NCBI RefSeq assembly: GCF_005869225.1
Contig: NZ_SWFP01000001.1
Location: 868,001 to 932,000, forward strand
Length of the DNA: 64,000 nucleotides
Origin: Dyadobacter bucti
Lineage (GTDB): Bacteria; Bacteroidota; Bacteroidia; Cytophagales; Spirosomataceae
Direction: 5' to 3'
Position 1 is the stretch's first letter. Each line of letters opens with the position of its first letter. Below the pieces are notes generated by a model. The model was given only the letters and a program-made list of their open reading frames with translations, had not been told where the DNA came from and ran no database searches. The translations under genes were made by a program, and so were the position numbers. This document shows positions 1 through 10,400 of the stretch, one piece after another.

Positions 1-627
1 CACAAGGAAGTTACCGACAGGTGGCAGTATTTTGCGATTCCCTGGCGGTTCTGGAATACGTTCGAGAAAAATGACGACCGTCGCGAAATGTTCTTTTACG
101 ATTATATCGGAACTGACGGATTGCGCTACGTACAGCCTCCTGCCGGAAGCGTAAACCCTCCTGCCGGTTATTACTACCTGCCTGATGTAGCCTCCAAGAA
201 ATATGCAGATCCCGAAGGATCAACAACCTATCTGGACGGACACGTGTTTCCGATCATCCGCTACGCCGACATTCTGATGTCACGTGCAGAAGCTCTGAAC
301 GAACTGAACGGTCCGAATGCAGAAAGTATCCAGCTTGTGAACCAGGTGAAAGCCCGCTCGAAAGCGACTTTGCTGGGCGCCGCCGGAACATTTACCAAAG
401 ACGGCCTGCGCGACGCGATCCTGACGGAACGTGGCTGGGAGTTTTTCTTCGAATGCAAACGCCGGGAAGACCTGATCCGCATGGGTAAATATCAATCTAT
501 GGTCAATACATACCTGACGGCAATCGGACAACCCGCACGCATCGATATCAACAAACACAAGTATTTCCCCTATCCACAGGCACAGGTAGATTTGAACCCT
601 AATCTGAGCAATAGTGGTAGGCAGTAG
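1..627 (+). CDS. SusD/RagB-family outer-membrane lipoprotein, C-terminal part
   Basis: The frame is open from base 1, so the gene begins upstream of the window and only the last 208 residues are present. The visible part has the C-terminal SusD features: a segment FPIIRYADILMSRAEALNE near residues 83-101 of the fragment, then a block around GWEFFFECKRREDLIRMGKY, and a proline-rich close (KYFPYPQAQVDLNP) just before the stop. In the family this lipoprotein caps a SusC TonB-dependent channel at the cell surface and binds glycans or other nutrients. The partner SusC is probably just upstream, outside the window. The identification of the family is firm; the substrate cannot be told. Confidence 0.93.
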   Translation, partial: HKEVTDRWQYFAIPWRFWNTFEKNDDRREMFFYDYIGTDGLRYVQPPAGSVNPPAGYYYLPDVASKKYADPEGSTTYLDGHVFPIIRYADILMSRAEALNELNGPNAESIQLVNQVKARSKATLLGAAGTFTKDGLRDAILTERGWEFFFECKRREDLIRMGKYQSMVNTYLTAIGQPARIDINKHKYFPYPQAQVDLNPNLSNSGRQ

Positions 628-681
628 TGTTGTCGTCGTATTGATATAGTGTTTTAATTGATTGAAAATCAAACACTACAA

Positions 682-747
682 TGTCACACTGAGCGGAGTC
701 GAAGGGCAGATGCAATACGCAAAACCCTTCGACTTCGCTCATTGACA
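682..747. repeat. Imperfect inverted repeat (intergenic hairpin)
   Basis: The left arm at 682-706 (TGTCACACTGAGCGGAGTCG then AAGGG) is mirrored by the right arm at 725-747 (CCCTTCGACTTCGCTCATTG then ACA), with two unpaired bases and one mismatch. It lies 55 bases after the SusD stop and could end transcription or be a dispersed palindromic repeat. The rest of the 627-848 gap shows nothing else. Confidence 0.7.
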
Positions 748-847
748 GGGTGACCGGGCATCTTCTGCCTGATAACGAAAACGTCAATGCACATTCGTAT
801 AGCGAAGCCGATGTGTGCTATCTTTGCCGCTAAACCCGTTTTTGTCC

Positions 848-2248
848 ATGAAATGCATTTTACTCAATTTTCTGGTTTTCGTTTTAGGAGGTTTGCTTGC
901 AGGCTGCGGCGGTACCGGTATTGAAACGATCAGCCTGAGTGCGCCGGGCAGGAATACGCTGAAAGTCAGGATTGATGTAAAAACAAGCCATTCGAACAGT
1001 CTGTGGATCGAATACTGGCAGAAAGGCGATTCTCTCAAAAAATACACGACATTGCACACACCTGCCGGCACGGAACATAAGCTGGTACTTACCAACCTCC
1101 GCCCCTCTTCACAGTACCGCTACCAGGTTATCGCTGCCGACGGTGGCAGTGAAACTAAAAGCAAGGAGTACGACTTCAAAACACCTGCCTATCCGATGTG
1201 GATACAGGATTTTTTCCGCGTTATCGCGCCTGATTCAACGGTCGTTCCGCAAACTTTCAAAGACGGTTTTGTGCTGATTTCCCGCCGGGAAACGCCGGGG
1301 ATTATCTTTATGCTGGATGCAAAAGGGGAAATACGCTGGTACCATCAGGTGAATGGCACCGGGTTCAAAACGACACATTTTACACGCAATAAAACCATTT
1401 TGTCCATACTTGGAACGGACGAATATCCGACAAGCTACGGAAACGAGATCCTGGAAGTATCCTTGGCCGGGGATACACTGCTGCATCTCAAAAAGGGCGA
1501 AGCCGATTTTAAAGAAACGGTACACCATGAAATCATTTTAAACGACAAAAGTCAGGTCGTCACCCTGAGTGTGCAAACGAAAATCATGGACCTGACCAGC
1601 GTCGGCGGCACTGCGCAGGACACGGTGAAAAGCGACGGCATACTGGTACTTGACAGAAAGGGCAAAAAAGTATGGAGCTGGTCGGTTTTTGATGCACTCG
1701 ACCCGCTGAAGGATCCTAAAATCATGGCCGAGAAAAAAGACTGGATGCACGCCAACAGCGTCAGTTTTGATACAGACGGCAATTATCTGGTTTCTTTTTA
1801 TAACAATGGGCAGGTCTGGAAACTCGATGCCGGCACGGGAAAAGTAATCTGGAAATTTGGCAAGAACGGTGATTTTGCAATCCCTAAGGAAGGTATTTTC
1901 GATCAGGGCCACGCCGTGCACAAAAATGCACAGGGCGATCTGATGCTTTTCGACAATGGTACCAGCCGCGAACAAACCCGGACCCTGGCTTTCAAACTGG
2001 ACGAAAAAAACAAAACCGCCGCACTGACCAGGCAGATCATTTTGCCCAAAGAAATTTATACCGCCAGAATGGGCAGTGCTTACCTGGTGGGCACCGATGC
2101 GATCCTCCAGTGCAGCTCCAAGACCAACACCGTGGTGCTAACCGACGCAAAAGGGAAATTTCTGTGGATGCTCAAAAGCCAGATCATGCCTTACCGGGCA
2201 GAATTTATCCCGGGAAACCTCGTTGCGCCTTATCTCGTCAACAAATAG
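848..2248 (+). CDS. Aryl-sulfate sulfotransferase-like lipoprotein
   Basis: A 466-residue protein of the arylsulfotransferase (ASST) family, which moves sulfate from one phenolic ester to another without PAPS through a sulfo-histidine intermediate. I chose the ATG at 848 rather than the one at 815 because it places a lipoprotein signal at the N-terminus (MKCILLNFLV, then the lipobox LLAGC). A short beta-rich domain of about 90 residues (LTNLRPSSQYRYQVIAADG) precedes a propeller-like region of repeats of the form LDAKGEIRWYH and LDAGTGKVIWKFG. Candidate active-site histidines lie in VHHEI, in DWMHANS (H301) and in DQGHAVH (H355, H358); I cannot map them one to one onto the E. coli enzyme. It is followed after 3 bases by a transporter and then a PAPS-type sulfotransferase. 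The lipobox implies attachment to a membrane outside the cytoplasm. Confidence 0.85.
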   Translation: MKCILLNFLVFVLGGLLAGCGGTGIETISLSAPGRNTLKVRIDVKTSHSNSLWIEYWQKGDSLKKYTTLHTPAGTEHKLVLTNLRPSSQYRYQVIAADGGSETKSKEYDFKTPAYPMWIQDFFRVIAPDSTVVPQTFKDGFVLISRRETPGIIFMLDAKGEIRWYHQVNGTGFKTTHFTRNKTILSILGTDEYPTSYGNEILEVSLAGDTLLHLKKGEADFKETVHHEIILNDKSQVVTLSVQTKIMDLTSVGGTAQDTVKSDGILVLDRKGKKVWSWSVFDALDPLKDPKIMAEKKDWMHANSVSFDTDGNYLVSFYNNGQVWKLDAGTGKVIWKFGKNGDFAIPKEGIFDQGHAVHKNAQGDLMLFDNGTSREQTRTLAFKLDEKNKTAALTRQIILPKEIYTARMGSAYLVGTDAILQCSSKTNTVVLTDAKGKFLWMLKSQIMPYRAEFIPGNLVAPYLVNK

Positions 2249-2251
2249 CCC

Positions 2252-3433
2252 ATGAAACCCTCGCTGACTTACCTTTTTCTGACATTTCTGAGGATCGGCG
2301 CGACGTCCTGGGGCGGTTTTATGGCACTGATTTCGATGATTCAGAAAAAGGTGGTTGAACAAGATAAGAACCTGGAAGGTACCGATATCATGGAAGGCAT
2401 TTCGCTGGCTTCCGTGCTGCCCGGCCCTATGGCCGTCAATGTTGTTTCTTTTGTGGGTTACAAACTCGGCGGCTGGACCGGCGCGCTGGTCAGTGTGGTG
2501 GCGGTATTGCTGCCGTCTTTTCTGCTGATGTTAGGACTGTCGCATTTGTATTTTCAATATGGCGATATTCCCGCGATGAGCCAGTTTTTTGCGGGAATCC
2601 TGCCGGCTGTTGCTGCTATCATCGTAAGCGTGGCTGTAAATCTGGGCGAGAAAAGCATCAAAGACATTCCGCAGATCGTCATCGCAATTGCTTCGGGAAT
2701 CCTGGTTTTTTATTCAAAATCCTACCTTACCACATTGGCAATCCTGGCGGTATGCGGTGTTTTCGGGTATTTTTATTATTACAAATCATCAGTTGTGCCT
2801 GCCTCTCAAGACGCGAAACCTGTGCAAACTGAAAGTTCGCAGAAAACTTACTGGCTGTTGCTTCCGCTGCTCGGGCTGGGCGTTCTGGGGGTTTGGGCAA
2901 ACGGAAATCCGCTGTTGGAAATACACAAAACGATCTTGCTGACCTTTTCGGGCATGAGCCTTAGCCAGTTCGGCGGCGGCTATGTAATTATCCCTACAAT
3001 GCAAAAAATTGTGGTCGACGGGATGAAATGGCTTTCCAACCGGGAATTTGTGGATGCCGTGGCGATGGGGCAGATCACGCCAGGGCCTATTTTTGTGAGC
3101 GCGACTTTTATTGGTTATAAGCTTGCCGGGTTCTGGGGAGCGCTGAATGCCACGATCTCCATATTTGCCCCTACGGCAGTACTGACCATATTTTGCGCAC
3201 GTTTTTTCAACAAAATCAGTAAATCCGCCGTAGTAACCGCTATTTTTAAAGGTTTAAGGCCTGCTATCATCGGCATGATCGCTTCGGCCGCGCTGACGAT
3301 CCTCTGGGGCAACGGGATTTCTCTTTTCGCAGCCGCAATTTTTGGCATTGCATTGCTCGTCATCATGCGTTTCAAAGTCGATCCGGTGTATGTGATCCCG
3401 GCGGCCGGCATTACAGGAATTTTAATATTATAA
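2252..3433 (+). CDS. chrA: ChrA-family (CHR) transporter
   Basis: A 393-residue integral membrane protein with the duplicated CHR-domain layout of the chromate ion transporter family. The N-terminal copy holds SWGGFMALISM and SVLPGPMAVNVVSFVGYKLG; the C-terminal copy repeats this as QFGGGYVIIPTMQ and GQITPGPIFVSATFIGYKLA. About ten to twelve hydrophobic segments are visible. The family exports chromate, but chromate and sulfate are close structural analogues and the substrate of many members is untested. Here it sits 3 bases after an aryl-sulfate sulfotransferase gene and 3 bases before a sulfotransferase gene, so an oxyanion such as sulfate is a reasonable alternative. Family assignment is strong; the substrate is inference. 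Confidence 0.93.
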   Translation: MKPSLTYLFLTFLRIGATSWGGFMALISMIQKKVVEQDKNLEGTDIMEGISLASVLPGPMAVNVVSFVGYKLGGWTGALVSVVAVLLPSFLLMLGLSHLYFQYGDIPAMSQFFAGILPAVAAIIVSVAVNLGEKSIKDIPQIVIAIASGILVFYSKSYLTTLAILAVCGVFGYFYYYKSSVVPASQDAKPVQTESSQKTYWLLLPLLGLGVLGVWANGNPLLEIHKTILLTFSGMSLSQFGGGYVIIPTMQKIVVDGMKWLSNREFVDAVAMGQITPGPIFVSATFIGYKLAGFWGALNATISIFAPTAVLTIFCARFFNKISKSAVVTAIFKGLRPAIIGMIASAALTILWGNGISLFAAAIFGIALLVIMRFKVDPVYVIPAAGITGILIL

Positions 3434-3436
3434 TCC

Positions 3437-4438
3437 ATGACTTTTACCCCCGTCCAGATGATCGGGACCCAGCGTTCCGGGTCTAACCTGCTCCGCCTGA
3501 TGCTTAACCAGCTGAAAGGCGTGTCTGCTCCGCACCCGCCGCACATACTGGAACGACTGATGCCGTTGCTGCCAGCTTACGGTGATCTGGAAATCCCGGG
3601 CAATTTTGAAACCCTGATTGCCGATGTCTGCACTTTGGTTGAAACCAACCCCGTACCCTGGACAGGCGTGACCCTGAACCAGAAGGTAATCCTGGACAGG
3701 TGTGAAACAGCCACGCTTCCGGAAATTACACGGGTAGTGTACGAACTCAAGGCCGAAAGTGAAGGCGCCCATATCTGGATGTGCAAAAGCATGGCCAATA
3801 TCCGCTATGCGGATGAGCTCGAAAAGTACGATCCCAAGCCGCTTTACGTACACCTTTTCCGGGATGGGCGCGATGTGGCGCTTTCTTTCAAAAAGGCGAT
3901 CGTAGGCGAAAAACACATTTATCATATAGCCCGCCAGTGGAAAGAGGAGCAAGACGCGTCAGTTGATCTGTACGAAAAACTTGGCGGCGACCGGGTGATC
4001 CAGCTCCGCTACGAGGACCTGCTTCAGAATCCCCAGGCAGAGCTAAAAAGGCTTTGCGGGTTCCTGGATGTGGAATATTCGGAATCGGCTATGGCCTATC
4101 ATGAATCCGATGAATCGAAGGAAACTGCCAACTCCGGGCTGATGTGGCAAAATGTGGTAAAACCCGTACTCGCTGACAATCACCATAAATTCCTGAAAGA
4201 ACTGAGCCAAGAGGATATCCGGATCTTTGAACGTGTTGCCGGGGACACGCTGGAAACACTGGGGTACGAACTTCAGTTTGGGAGAAACCAAAGTCCGTTC
4301 CGGGAAGAAGAAATCGCCGGATTTACAGAAATCAATGAACAGCTGAAAGCCGAATTCAGGAAAAAACTCCGGCCGGAAGATCTTGAAAAAAGACGCGGAC
4401 AGGAGGAATTGCTGAAGTCGGTCAGAGCGAGGATGTAA
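3437..4438 (+). CDS. PAPS-dependent sulfotransferase-family protein
   Basis: A 333-residue cytoplasmic protein with the two PAPS-binding signatures of sulfotransferases: the 5'-phosphosulfate loop GTQRSGSNLLR at residues 10-20, and the 3'-phosphate motif HLFRDGRDVALSF around R142. A further segment, QWKEEQDASVDLYEKLGGDRVIQLRYEDLL, fits the family core. Proteins of this kind transfer sulfate from PAPS to carbohydrate, lipid or small-molecule hydroxyls; the acceptor here is unknown. It is the last gene of the three-gene operon starting at 848 and converges on the thioredoxin-like gene with only 9 bases between the stops. Confidence 0.88.
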   Translation: MTFTPVQMIGTQRSGSNLLRLMLNQLKGVSAPHPPHILERLMPLLPAYGDLEIPGNFETLIADVCTLVETNPVPWTGVTLNQKVILDRCETATLPEITRVVYELKAESEGAHIWMCKSMANIRYADELEKYDPKPLYVHLFRDGRDVALSFKKAIVGEKHIYHIARQWKEEQDASVDLYEKLGGDRVIQLRYEDLLQNPQAELKRLCGFLDVEYSESAMAYHESDESKETANSGLMWQNVVKPVLADNHHKFLKELSQEDIRIFERVAGDTLETLGYELQFGRNQSPFREEEIAGFTEINEQLKAEFRKKLRPEDLEKRRGQEELLKSVRARM

Positions 4439-4447
4439 GAGAAGCTG

Positions 4448-5638
4448 TTAATGTGCCTTGCTAATTTCTGCTATCAGTTCTTTTGCATCGCTGCCGTCCT
4501 GGCCGGTCGACTCGGCCAGCGCCAGCGCTTCTTTTGCTGTTTCGGATGCGGCCTTGTTCTTACCGGTTTTATGCAAAAGCGTAGCGTAGATGCAGAGGTA
4601 CTCGTAATTCTTATCAAGTGCAATCGCTTTTTTGATCAGCTGCGCGCCTGTCTCCAACGTAGGAATGTCCTTGGCAAAAGCTTTTATATACGCAGCCGTT
4701 TCGTAAAAAGTCCCCGAATCGGTGCTATCCACTTTTAGAGCGTAGTCCAGTGTTTCCTGCGCATACTTATTCCAGTTTTTCTGCCCCTGATAAAAATAGA
4801 TTTTAGAAAGTCCGAGCAGCCGGTTGGAGTAAGTATACTTCTGCCCCACCGCCGTAACGACATCTTTGAAAAGCTCTGCATCGTTTTTCTGGCCCGCTTT
4901 ACCGGCTGTATTTGTAATGATTCGCTGAACGCGTTTTTGTACCAGATCAGCACCAAAAAGCGGCTTGAAAAGATCTGCATTGGCAAGCAGGTATTGGGTA
5001 CCAGGCGAATTGAACGCAAGATATTTTGTAAAAACAAAACGCAGGTTCTTTTCAGACTGAAGCTGCTGAGGTGACTGGGTTTCGAGATATTCCTTTGTCA
5101 CTTTTTCCAGCGGACTGTCCTCACTTCCAAAATTTTCCAGTGCATTACCAAAATTATAGAGCAGCTCCGGCGACCGGTCGCCTTTGTCATACTTCTCTTT
5201 CAGAGAAAAAATGGCCTTTTCAGGATTAAAAGCATTTTCTCCATCCATTATAAATTTCTCAGCAGGTTTTCCGCCGAGACTTTGATGAACAGGCATTTCG
5301 CTTCCATCGAAAAATAAGTAGGTAGGATAACTTTTGACACCGTACTTTTTAGCGAGAGCCTCCCCTACCGAGCCGTCCTCTATGTTGATTTTGTAGCTAA
5401 CAAACCTGGTGTTGTAGAAATCCGATACTTCCTTCTGGTTAAATACTTCCTTCTCCATTTGCCTGCAATACCGGCACCCGGGCGTGGATGCATAAAGAAA
5501 TACGTATTTCTTCTCAGCTTTGGCTTTTTGCAAAACCTGCTCCCACGACGTTGACTCAAAATTGATATAAGGGGTTTCCCGCGCCCGCAGCGCGGCATGG
5601 GCGAATACCAGGATTGCCGTCAGTAATAATCTTGCCAT
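4448..5638 (-). CDS. Secreted thioredoxin-like protein with helical repeat C-terminus
   Basis: A 396-residue protein with an N-terminal signal peptide (MARLLLTAILVFAHAALRA). A thioredoxin-like domain covers roughly residues 25-150 and has the redox pair C55-R-Y-C58 within TPGCRYC, followed by the cis-proline strand KSYPTYLFFDG. The remaining 240 residues are helical and repeat-like, with TPR character near the end (LDKNYEYLCIYATLLHKTGK). It should act in the periplasm. It lies 190 bases downstream of the FecI/FecR/SusC/SusD locus on the same strand and may be its last gene. The precise role is unknown; similar proteins are annotated as thioredoxin-fold or DUF255-like. Confidence 0.8.
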   Translation of the reverse strand: MARLLLTAILVFAHAALRARETPYINFESTSWEQVLQKAKAEKKYVFLYASTPGCRYCRQMEKEVFNQKEVSDFYNTRFVSYKINIEDGSVGEALAKKYGVKSYPTYLFFDGSEMPVHQSLGGKPAEKFIMDGENAFNPEKAIFSLKEKYDKGDRSPELLYNFGNALENFGSEDSPLEKVTKEYLETQSPQQLQSEKNLRFVFTKYLAFNSPGTQYLLANADLFKPLFGADLVQKRVQRIITNTAGKAGQKNDAELFKDVVTAVGQKYTYSNRLLGLSKIYFYQGQKNWNKYAQETLDYALKVDSTDSGTFYETAAYIKAFAKDIPTLETGAQLIKKAIALDKNYEYLCIYATLLHKTGKNKAASETAKEALALAESTGQDGSDAKELIAEISKAH

Positions 5639-5827
5639 TTTTTGAAGCCATTGAAGTAAAACCAGACGCCGCTGAATGGTGCCGGCATTTAGTCACCAAT
5701 ATATCACTAAAATCCCAGATCGGAATATGACAGGATTGTAAATGTTGTGCCGAGGAATGACTTGCAAGCAAACCACCCCTCGGCACAACAGCAAACTAAC
5801 TGACTTTCCCACACATTGCGGCTCGCA

Positions 5828-7438
5828 TCAGTATCCCGGGTTCTGAACCAGCGCGGGGTTCAGGAGCAGGGCAGAGTTAGGGATCGGAAAAATACGTTTG
5901 TTAACGTCTGAGTCGGTCTTATAACCCCATTTTCCCTCATATTTACCAAAGCGGATCATGTCGTTCCGGTGCCACATTTCGGAAGCAAATTCCCTGACGC
6001 GTTCCTCATAAATGTTTTCCAGCGTCAAATTTGTAAAGGCGGCAGCCGACCTGGCGGTGCGGACCGAGTTGACAAGCGCGAGGGCACTCGCGCCGCCCGT
6101 GGCCGCACCTCCGCGCTGAATGGCTTCGGCTTTCATCAGGAGCGCATCGGCGTAGCGAAAGATCGGCACGTCGTTATTCTGGTTACGGTTCAGGGAACCC
6201 GCATCAGGGTAAAATTTGATATTCCGGTAACCCATGTTCCATGCAAGTTCGTCATTGCCAACATCAAAGGAAGTAACGTCCTGACGCAGCGAAACTTCCG
6301 GCGTAATGTTCACCTGATAAGTGTACGGGGCCGAAGGATCCGAGCCTGCGTAAAACTGGTCGTACCCTTTTTTTGTGGTCGTAACCATGACCGGCGAGCC
6401 GTCATTATAATATTGCAGACCCGTCAGCCATTCTTTGTTTCGCACATCATTGGCATCGTTGAAATGTTTATAAAATTCAGGCAAAGTGCTCACGGCAGCA
6501 TCCGGCGTAAACGGCATTTTGTACTTACCCACAAGCCCCCTCGGAATATCATAGCGGGAATGCAGGTTGGTGGCCCTGAAAGGGAAACTGTTGGCAGCAG
6601 TGGCATCGAAAGGGATCGAAAAAATGAATTCCTTCATCTGCGGACCGTTGTTTGGGTAAAACATCTGCAGGTAAGTGGCAGCCGGCTCGAGCGAAAACTT
6701 ACCTGAACTGATGATCTGATCACAAGCCGCGATGCAGTCGCTGTTCCGGTTGGTACCGGTGTAAATTTCGGCGTTCAGGTACATTTTTGCCAACAATGCA
6801 TAGGCTAGATATTTCGTGGGACGGCCATATGTTGTGATGTCGACGGTTTCGCTCAATCCAGGCAATGCTGCATTGATCTCACTTTCGATGAAGGCAAAAA
6901 CTTCTGCACGCGGCACGTTGGGATGCGGGCTATAGTCACCGTAAGTTGTGATGATGGGAATATTTCCATAGCTGTCCATCATCCAGAAATAAGCCAGCGC
7001 CCGCACCATTTTCAGCTCCGAAAGCGTTTGGCTTTTTGACGCGCCCTCCGGCATATTGCTTTCCAGGATTGAAAGCGACTGGTTGACTGTACCGATGATC
7101 GTACTCAGCCAAACCCAGTTGCCGGTCACGGTACCGTGATCCTTCGTCCAGGTGTGGTAATGAAGATCCTTGAATTCGGCTCCGTTGAACCAGTTTCCGC
7201 CTTTTGCAGGAAAAATAGCTTCGTCCGTACTCAAGGTCTGCAGGTGAAAAAATTCCACAGAAATATTGCCTCTCAGTGCCACGTAGGCCGGTCCGGCTGC
7301 GCTTATGAACTGCGCATCATCGCTCGGAAAAACATCCGGCGTAAGCTCAGAAGTGACGGGGACGTTCAGTTCATGGCAGGAAAACAGCGTTCCCAGGACC
7401 ATGGCGGAAAAAATTGATTTTATGTATGATCTTTTCAT
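5828..7438 (-). CDS. SusD/RagB-family nutrient-binding lipoprotein
   Basis: A 536-residue SusD homologue. The signal peptide MKRSYIKSIFSAMVLG ends in a lipobox with C21 (TLFSC). The family landmarks are present: an early helix SELKMVRALAYFWMMDSYGN around residues 143-162, the central RPTKYLAYALLAKMYL segment, the C-terminal PIFRYADALLMKAEAI, and the final RFGKYEGKWGYKTD then PNSALLLNPALVQNPGY. It is a surface lipoprotein that works with the SusC encoded 20 bases upstream. Both lie behind a sigma/anti-sigma pair, which implies substrate-induced expression. The nutrient is not predictable from sequence alone. Confidence 0.95.
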   Translation of the reverse strand: MKRSYIKSIFSAMVLGTLFSCHELNVPVTSELTPDVFPSDDAQFISAAGPAYVALRGNISVEFFHLQTLSTDEAIFPAKGGNWFNGAEFKDLHYHTWTKDHGTVTGNWVWLSTIIGTVNQSLSILESNMPEGASKSQTLSELKMVRALAYFWMMDSYGNIPIITTYGDYSPHPNVPRAEVFAFIESEINAALPGLSETVDITTYGRPTKYLAYALLAKMYLNAEIYTGTNRNSDCIAACDQIISSGKFSLEPAATYLQMFYPNNGPQMKEFIFSIPFDATAANSFPFRATNLHSRYDIPRGLVGKYKMPFTPDAAVSTLPEFYKHFNDANDVRNKEWLTGLQYYNDGSPVMVTTTKKGYDQFYAGSDPSAPYTYQVNITPEVSLRQDVTSFDVGNDELAWNMGYRNIKFYPDAGSLNRNQNNDVPIFRYADALLMKAEAIQRGGAATGGASALALVNSVRTARSAAAFTNLTLENIYEERVREFASEMWHRNDMIRFGKYEGKWGYKTDSDVNKRIFPIPNSALLLNPALVQNPGY

Positions 7439-7458
7439 AATAGCTCGCTTTTTGAAAA

Positions 7459-10400
7459 TCAGAATGATACGTTCACGCCCAGCAGGAATGTCCTGGTTTT
7501 GGGATAGAAATTGTTATAATCCACGCCCGGCGCAATTCCTCCCTGGTTGATCTCAGGATCGACACCTTTGTATCCGGTGATGACGAAAAGGTTGTTTACT
7601 GACGTGTAAACCCGCAGATTTTTGATCGATGCACCCAGGTTTTTGAAATTATAACCCAGCGTAGCATTGTCAAAACGCACATAGCTTCCACTTTCAACAA
7701 AGCGCGAAGAATACAAGTAGGAATTGAAATCAGCCATCGATTCCCCGGCCACTTCGGCAAGGATATTGGTGTACTGGGCTGTGTTAGGACGGAAGAGGTC
7801 CGCACGGGTTGCGTTGAATATCTTGTTGCCAAAAGTCCCCCGGAGGAATACGTTCAGGTCAAGGTTTTTGTAGCGGAAATTATTGCTCCACCCGGCCAGC
7901 AGTTTTGGCTGTGCATTCCCGAGGTATTTGTAGTCCACACCGATGATCGGCGTGGTCGTCAGCGAACCGTCGCCTCCTACGTACTGTGATACCCCCGCAT
8001 CATTTTTACCGGCATATTGCAGGGAAAAAAACTGCCCCAGCGGCTTGCCCGCTTTCAGGATTTCAAGGGAGTGGCTCGATTGTCCGAGCCCTTCCGGATA
8101 CGCCAGCAAAACCGAGTCGCCGCCCGCAAAAAGCGGGTTGGAGAGGCTCGTAACAGTATTTTTATTATGTGCAAGATTCAATCCCGTGTTCCAGCTAAAC
8201 CCTCCTTTGTTGATCAGGTTTGCATTCAGGTTCAGTTCAATGCCTTTGTTATTGATACTTCCTCCGTTGGTCGTGATTTTGCCGGTTGGCACCAGGATTG
8301 GGTCCACATTGTAGGAATAGATCATGCCGGTCGTATTCTTGTTGTAAAGCTCCAGGGTTCCGCTTAGCTTACCGTCGAACATTGTAAAATCAACCCCAAT
8401 ATTGCTGGTAGCCGTTTTTTCCCATTTCAAATCCGGGTTGGCGGCCTGCGTCGGGCCCAGAGCCGCGGTAAGCGAGCCATTGTAATAATAAGTACCCAGG
8501 CTTCCCGACAAAAATTGTGTGGTATAAGCCCCGAAGCCGGTCGCGTTACCCGTAACGCCATAGCTGGCGCGTACCTTCAGTTCGCTGAATAATTTTTGTC
8601 CCGCCATAAAATTTTCCTCCGTCACACGCCATGCAACCCCGGCAGACGGGAAATACCCCCACTGGTTGTTTGCACCAAACACCGAGCTTCCGTCGCGTCT
8701 CACCGAGCCCTGCAGAAGATATTTATTTTTATAGTTATAGTTCAGCCTCGCAAAATCCGAGATGAGCCGGGTTTGCTGGTAGATCCCGTCTGCGCCGAAG
8801 CCGATCTGAAAACCAGAAATGGCATAAGGATTGCTCAGGGCGAGGTTGTTATAGCTGATATTATCGACCGGCAAATTGCTTGTTGTCACCTGAAAACCCT
8901 CTCCGATAATGTAATCCTGCCAGGAGTAACCCACTACGGCATTGATGTTATGATCGCCAAAATCGCGGTTCCAGGTCAAAAATGTTTCCAGGATCTTGCT
9001 TGAATTCCGGTAAGAACTCCGGGTAGCCTGACCATTACTGCCAAACGACTGCTGACTATGAAAACCAAGACCCGGCTCCGGATTGTCATACATGTTGTTG
9101 TAATGGCTGGTGAAGTATTTGTTGTAATAGCTTCCGCCCAGCGACGTCGTGTTGAGATAAGAAAAATTAAGGTCATAAGTTAATCCGAAAGGCAATTTCA
9201 CCTGGGAGGTAAAGCTGCCTGTCAGGTTGTTGGTCTTCGTTTTTGATTCGCTGTTGTTGAGCATCGCTACCGGGTTATAGTAGTCGGTATGTTCCGGGTT
9301 TTCGAAATAGCTCCCATCTGCATTTTTTACCGGAGAAACCGGCAGATACAACGCTGATTGCAACAGTACCGTGTTTCTAAACGGAATATCGTTGGCGGTG
9401 CTGTTGGAATTTGTAACGGTAAGCCCGAGTTTAAGTTTGTCCTTGAATGCATACTGCTCCACAGCCAGCCTGCCGATGACTCTTTTCAAAGAGCTGTTGA
9501 GCAAAATCCCCTGCTTATCGACATAATTAATGCTTGCACTGTAAGTACTGTGGTCGGTGCCTCCGCTGAATGACAGGTTATGATTGGTGGAAATCGCATT
9601 CTTCTTCTGTATCTCCGACTGCCAGTCGGTGTCCGCGCCGAGGTCGTCTTTCGGCGACAGCCCTATGCCATTCTGGTCGAGGTAAGAGCGTAATTGTGTC
9701 CCGCTCATCATTTCCAGTTTATTGGACACTTTTTCGATGCCTACAAAACCGTTATACGAAATTTTCATGTCGCCTTTTTTACCTCTTTTGGTAGTGACCA
9801 TGATCACGCCGTTGGCTGCCCGGTTACCGTAAATGGCCGTCGCAGCCGCATCTTTTAAAATGTCTATGGAGGCAATGTCGTCGGGGGCGATGGTCGCGAT
9901 GTCGGCACCCGGCACATTATCTATTACATAAAACGGTCCTTGCGAACTGTTGATCGTCGAAGCCCCGCGCAATACGATGGCAGCCGGTTTGTTAGGGTCA
10001 CCGCTGGCCGTGATATTCAGCCCCGGCACTTTCCCCTGCAGAAGCTGCCCCACATCCGTGATCGCACCTTTGTTCAAGTCCTCCGATTTTACTGTACTTA
10101 CCGCACTGGTCAACGTTTTTCTCGACTGCGTTCCATAGCCGATCACAGCCACTTCGCCCAAAGTCGTATTGCTTTCGGCCAGGGTCACTGCCATGTTGCT
10201 TTGCCTGCCGACAGCTACTTCCTTGGTAGTGAAACCGATATAGGAAAATACCAGCACATCGTTATTTTCTGCGTTGATACTGAAATTTCCGTCCGTATCG
10301 GTCGTGGTGCCCACTTTGGAAGCCTTTATTACCACGGTAACCCCAACCAGCGGCTTACCGTCGGGCCCAAGTACCTGTCCCTTGATGAGCTCCAGTACCT

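Noticed and set aside
2252..3433. Chromate resistance as the firm function of the ChrA-family gene
   Set aside because: No other metal-resistance gene is nearby and the flanking genes concern sulfate transfer, so only the family is stated.
5969..6706. 245-codon plus-strand frame opposite the SusD gene
   Set aside because: Opposite a well-supported SusD gene and with an implausible basic composition; no family features.
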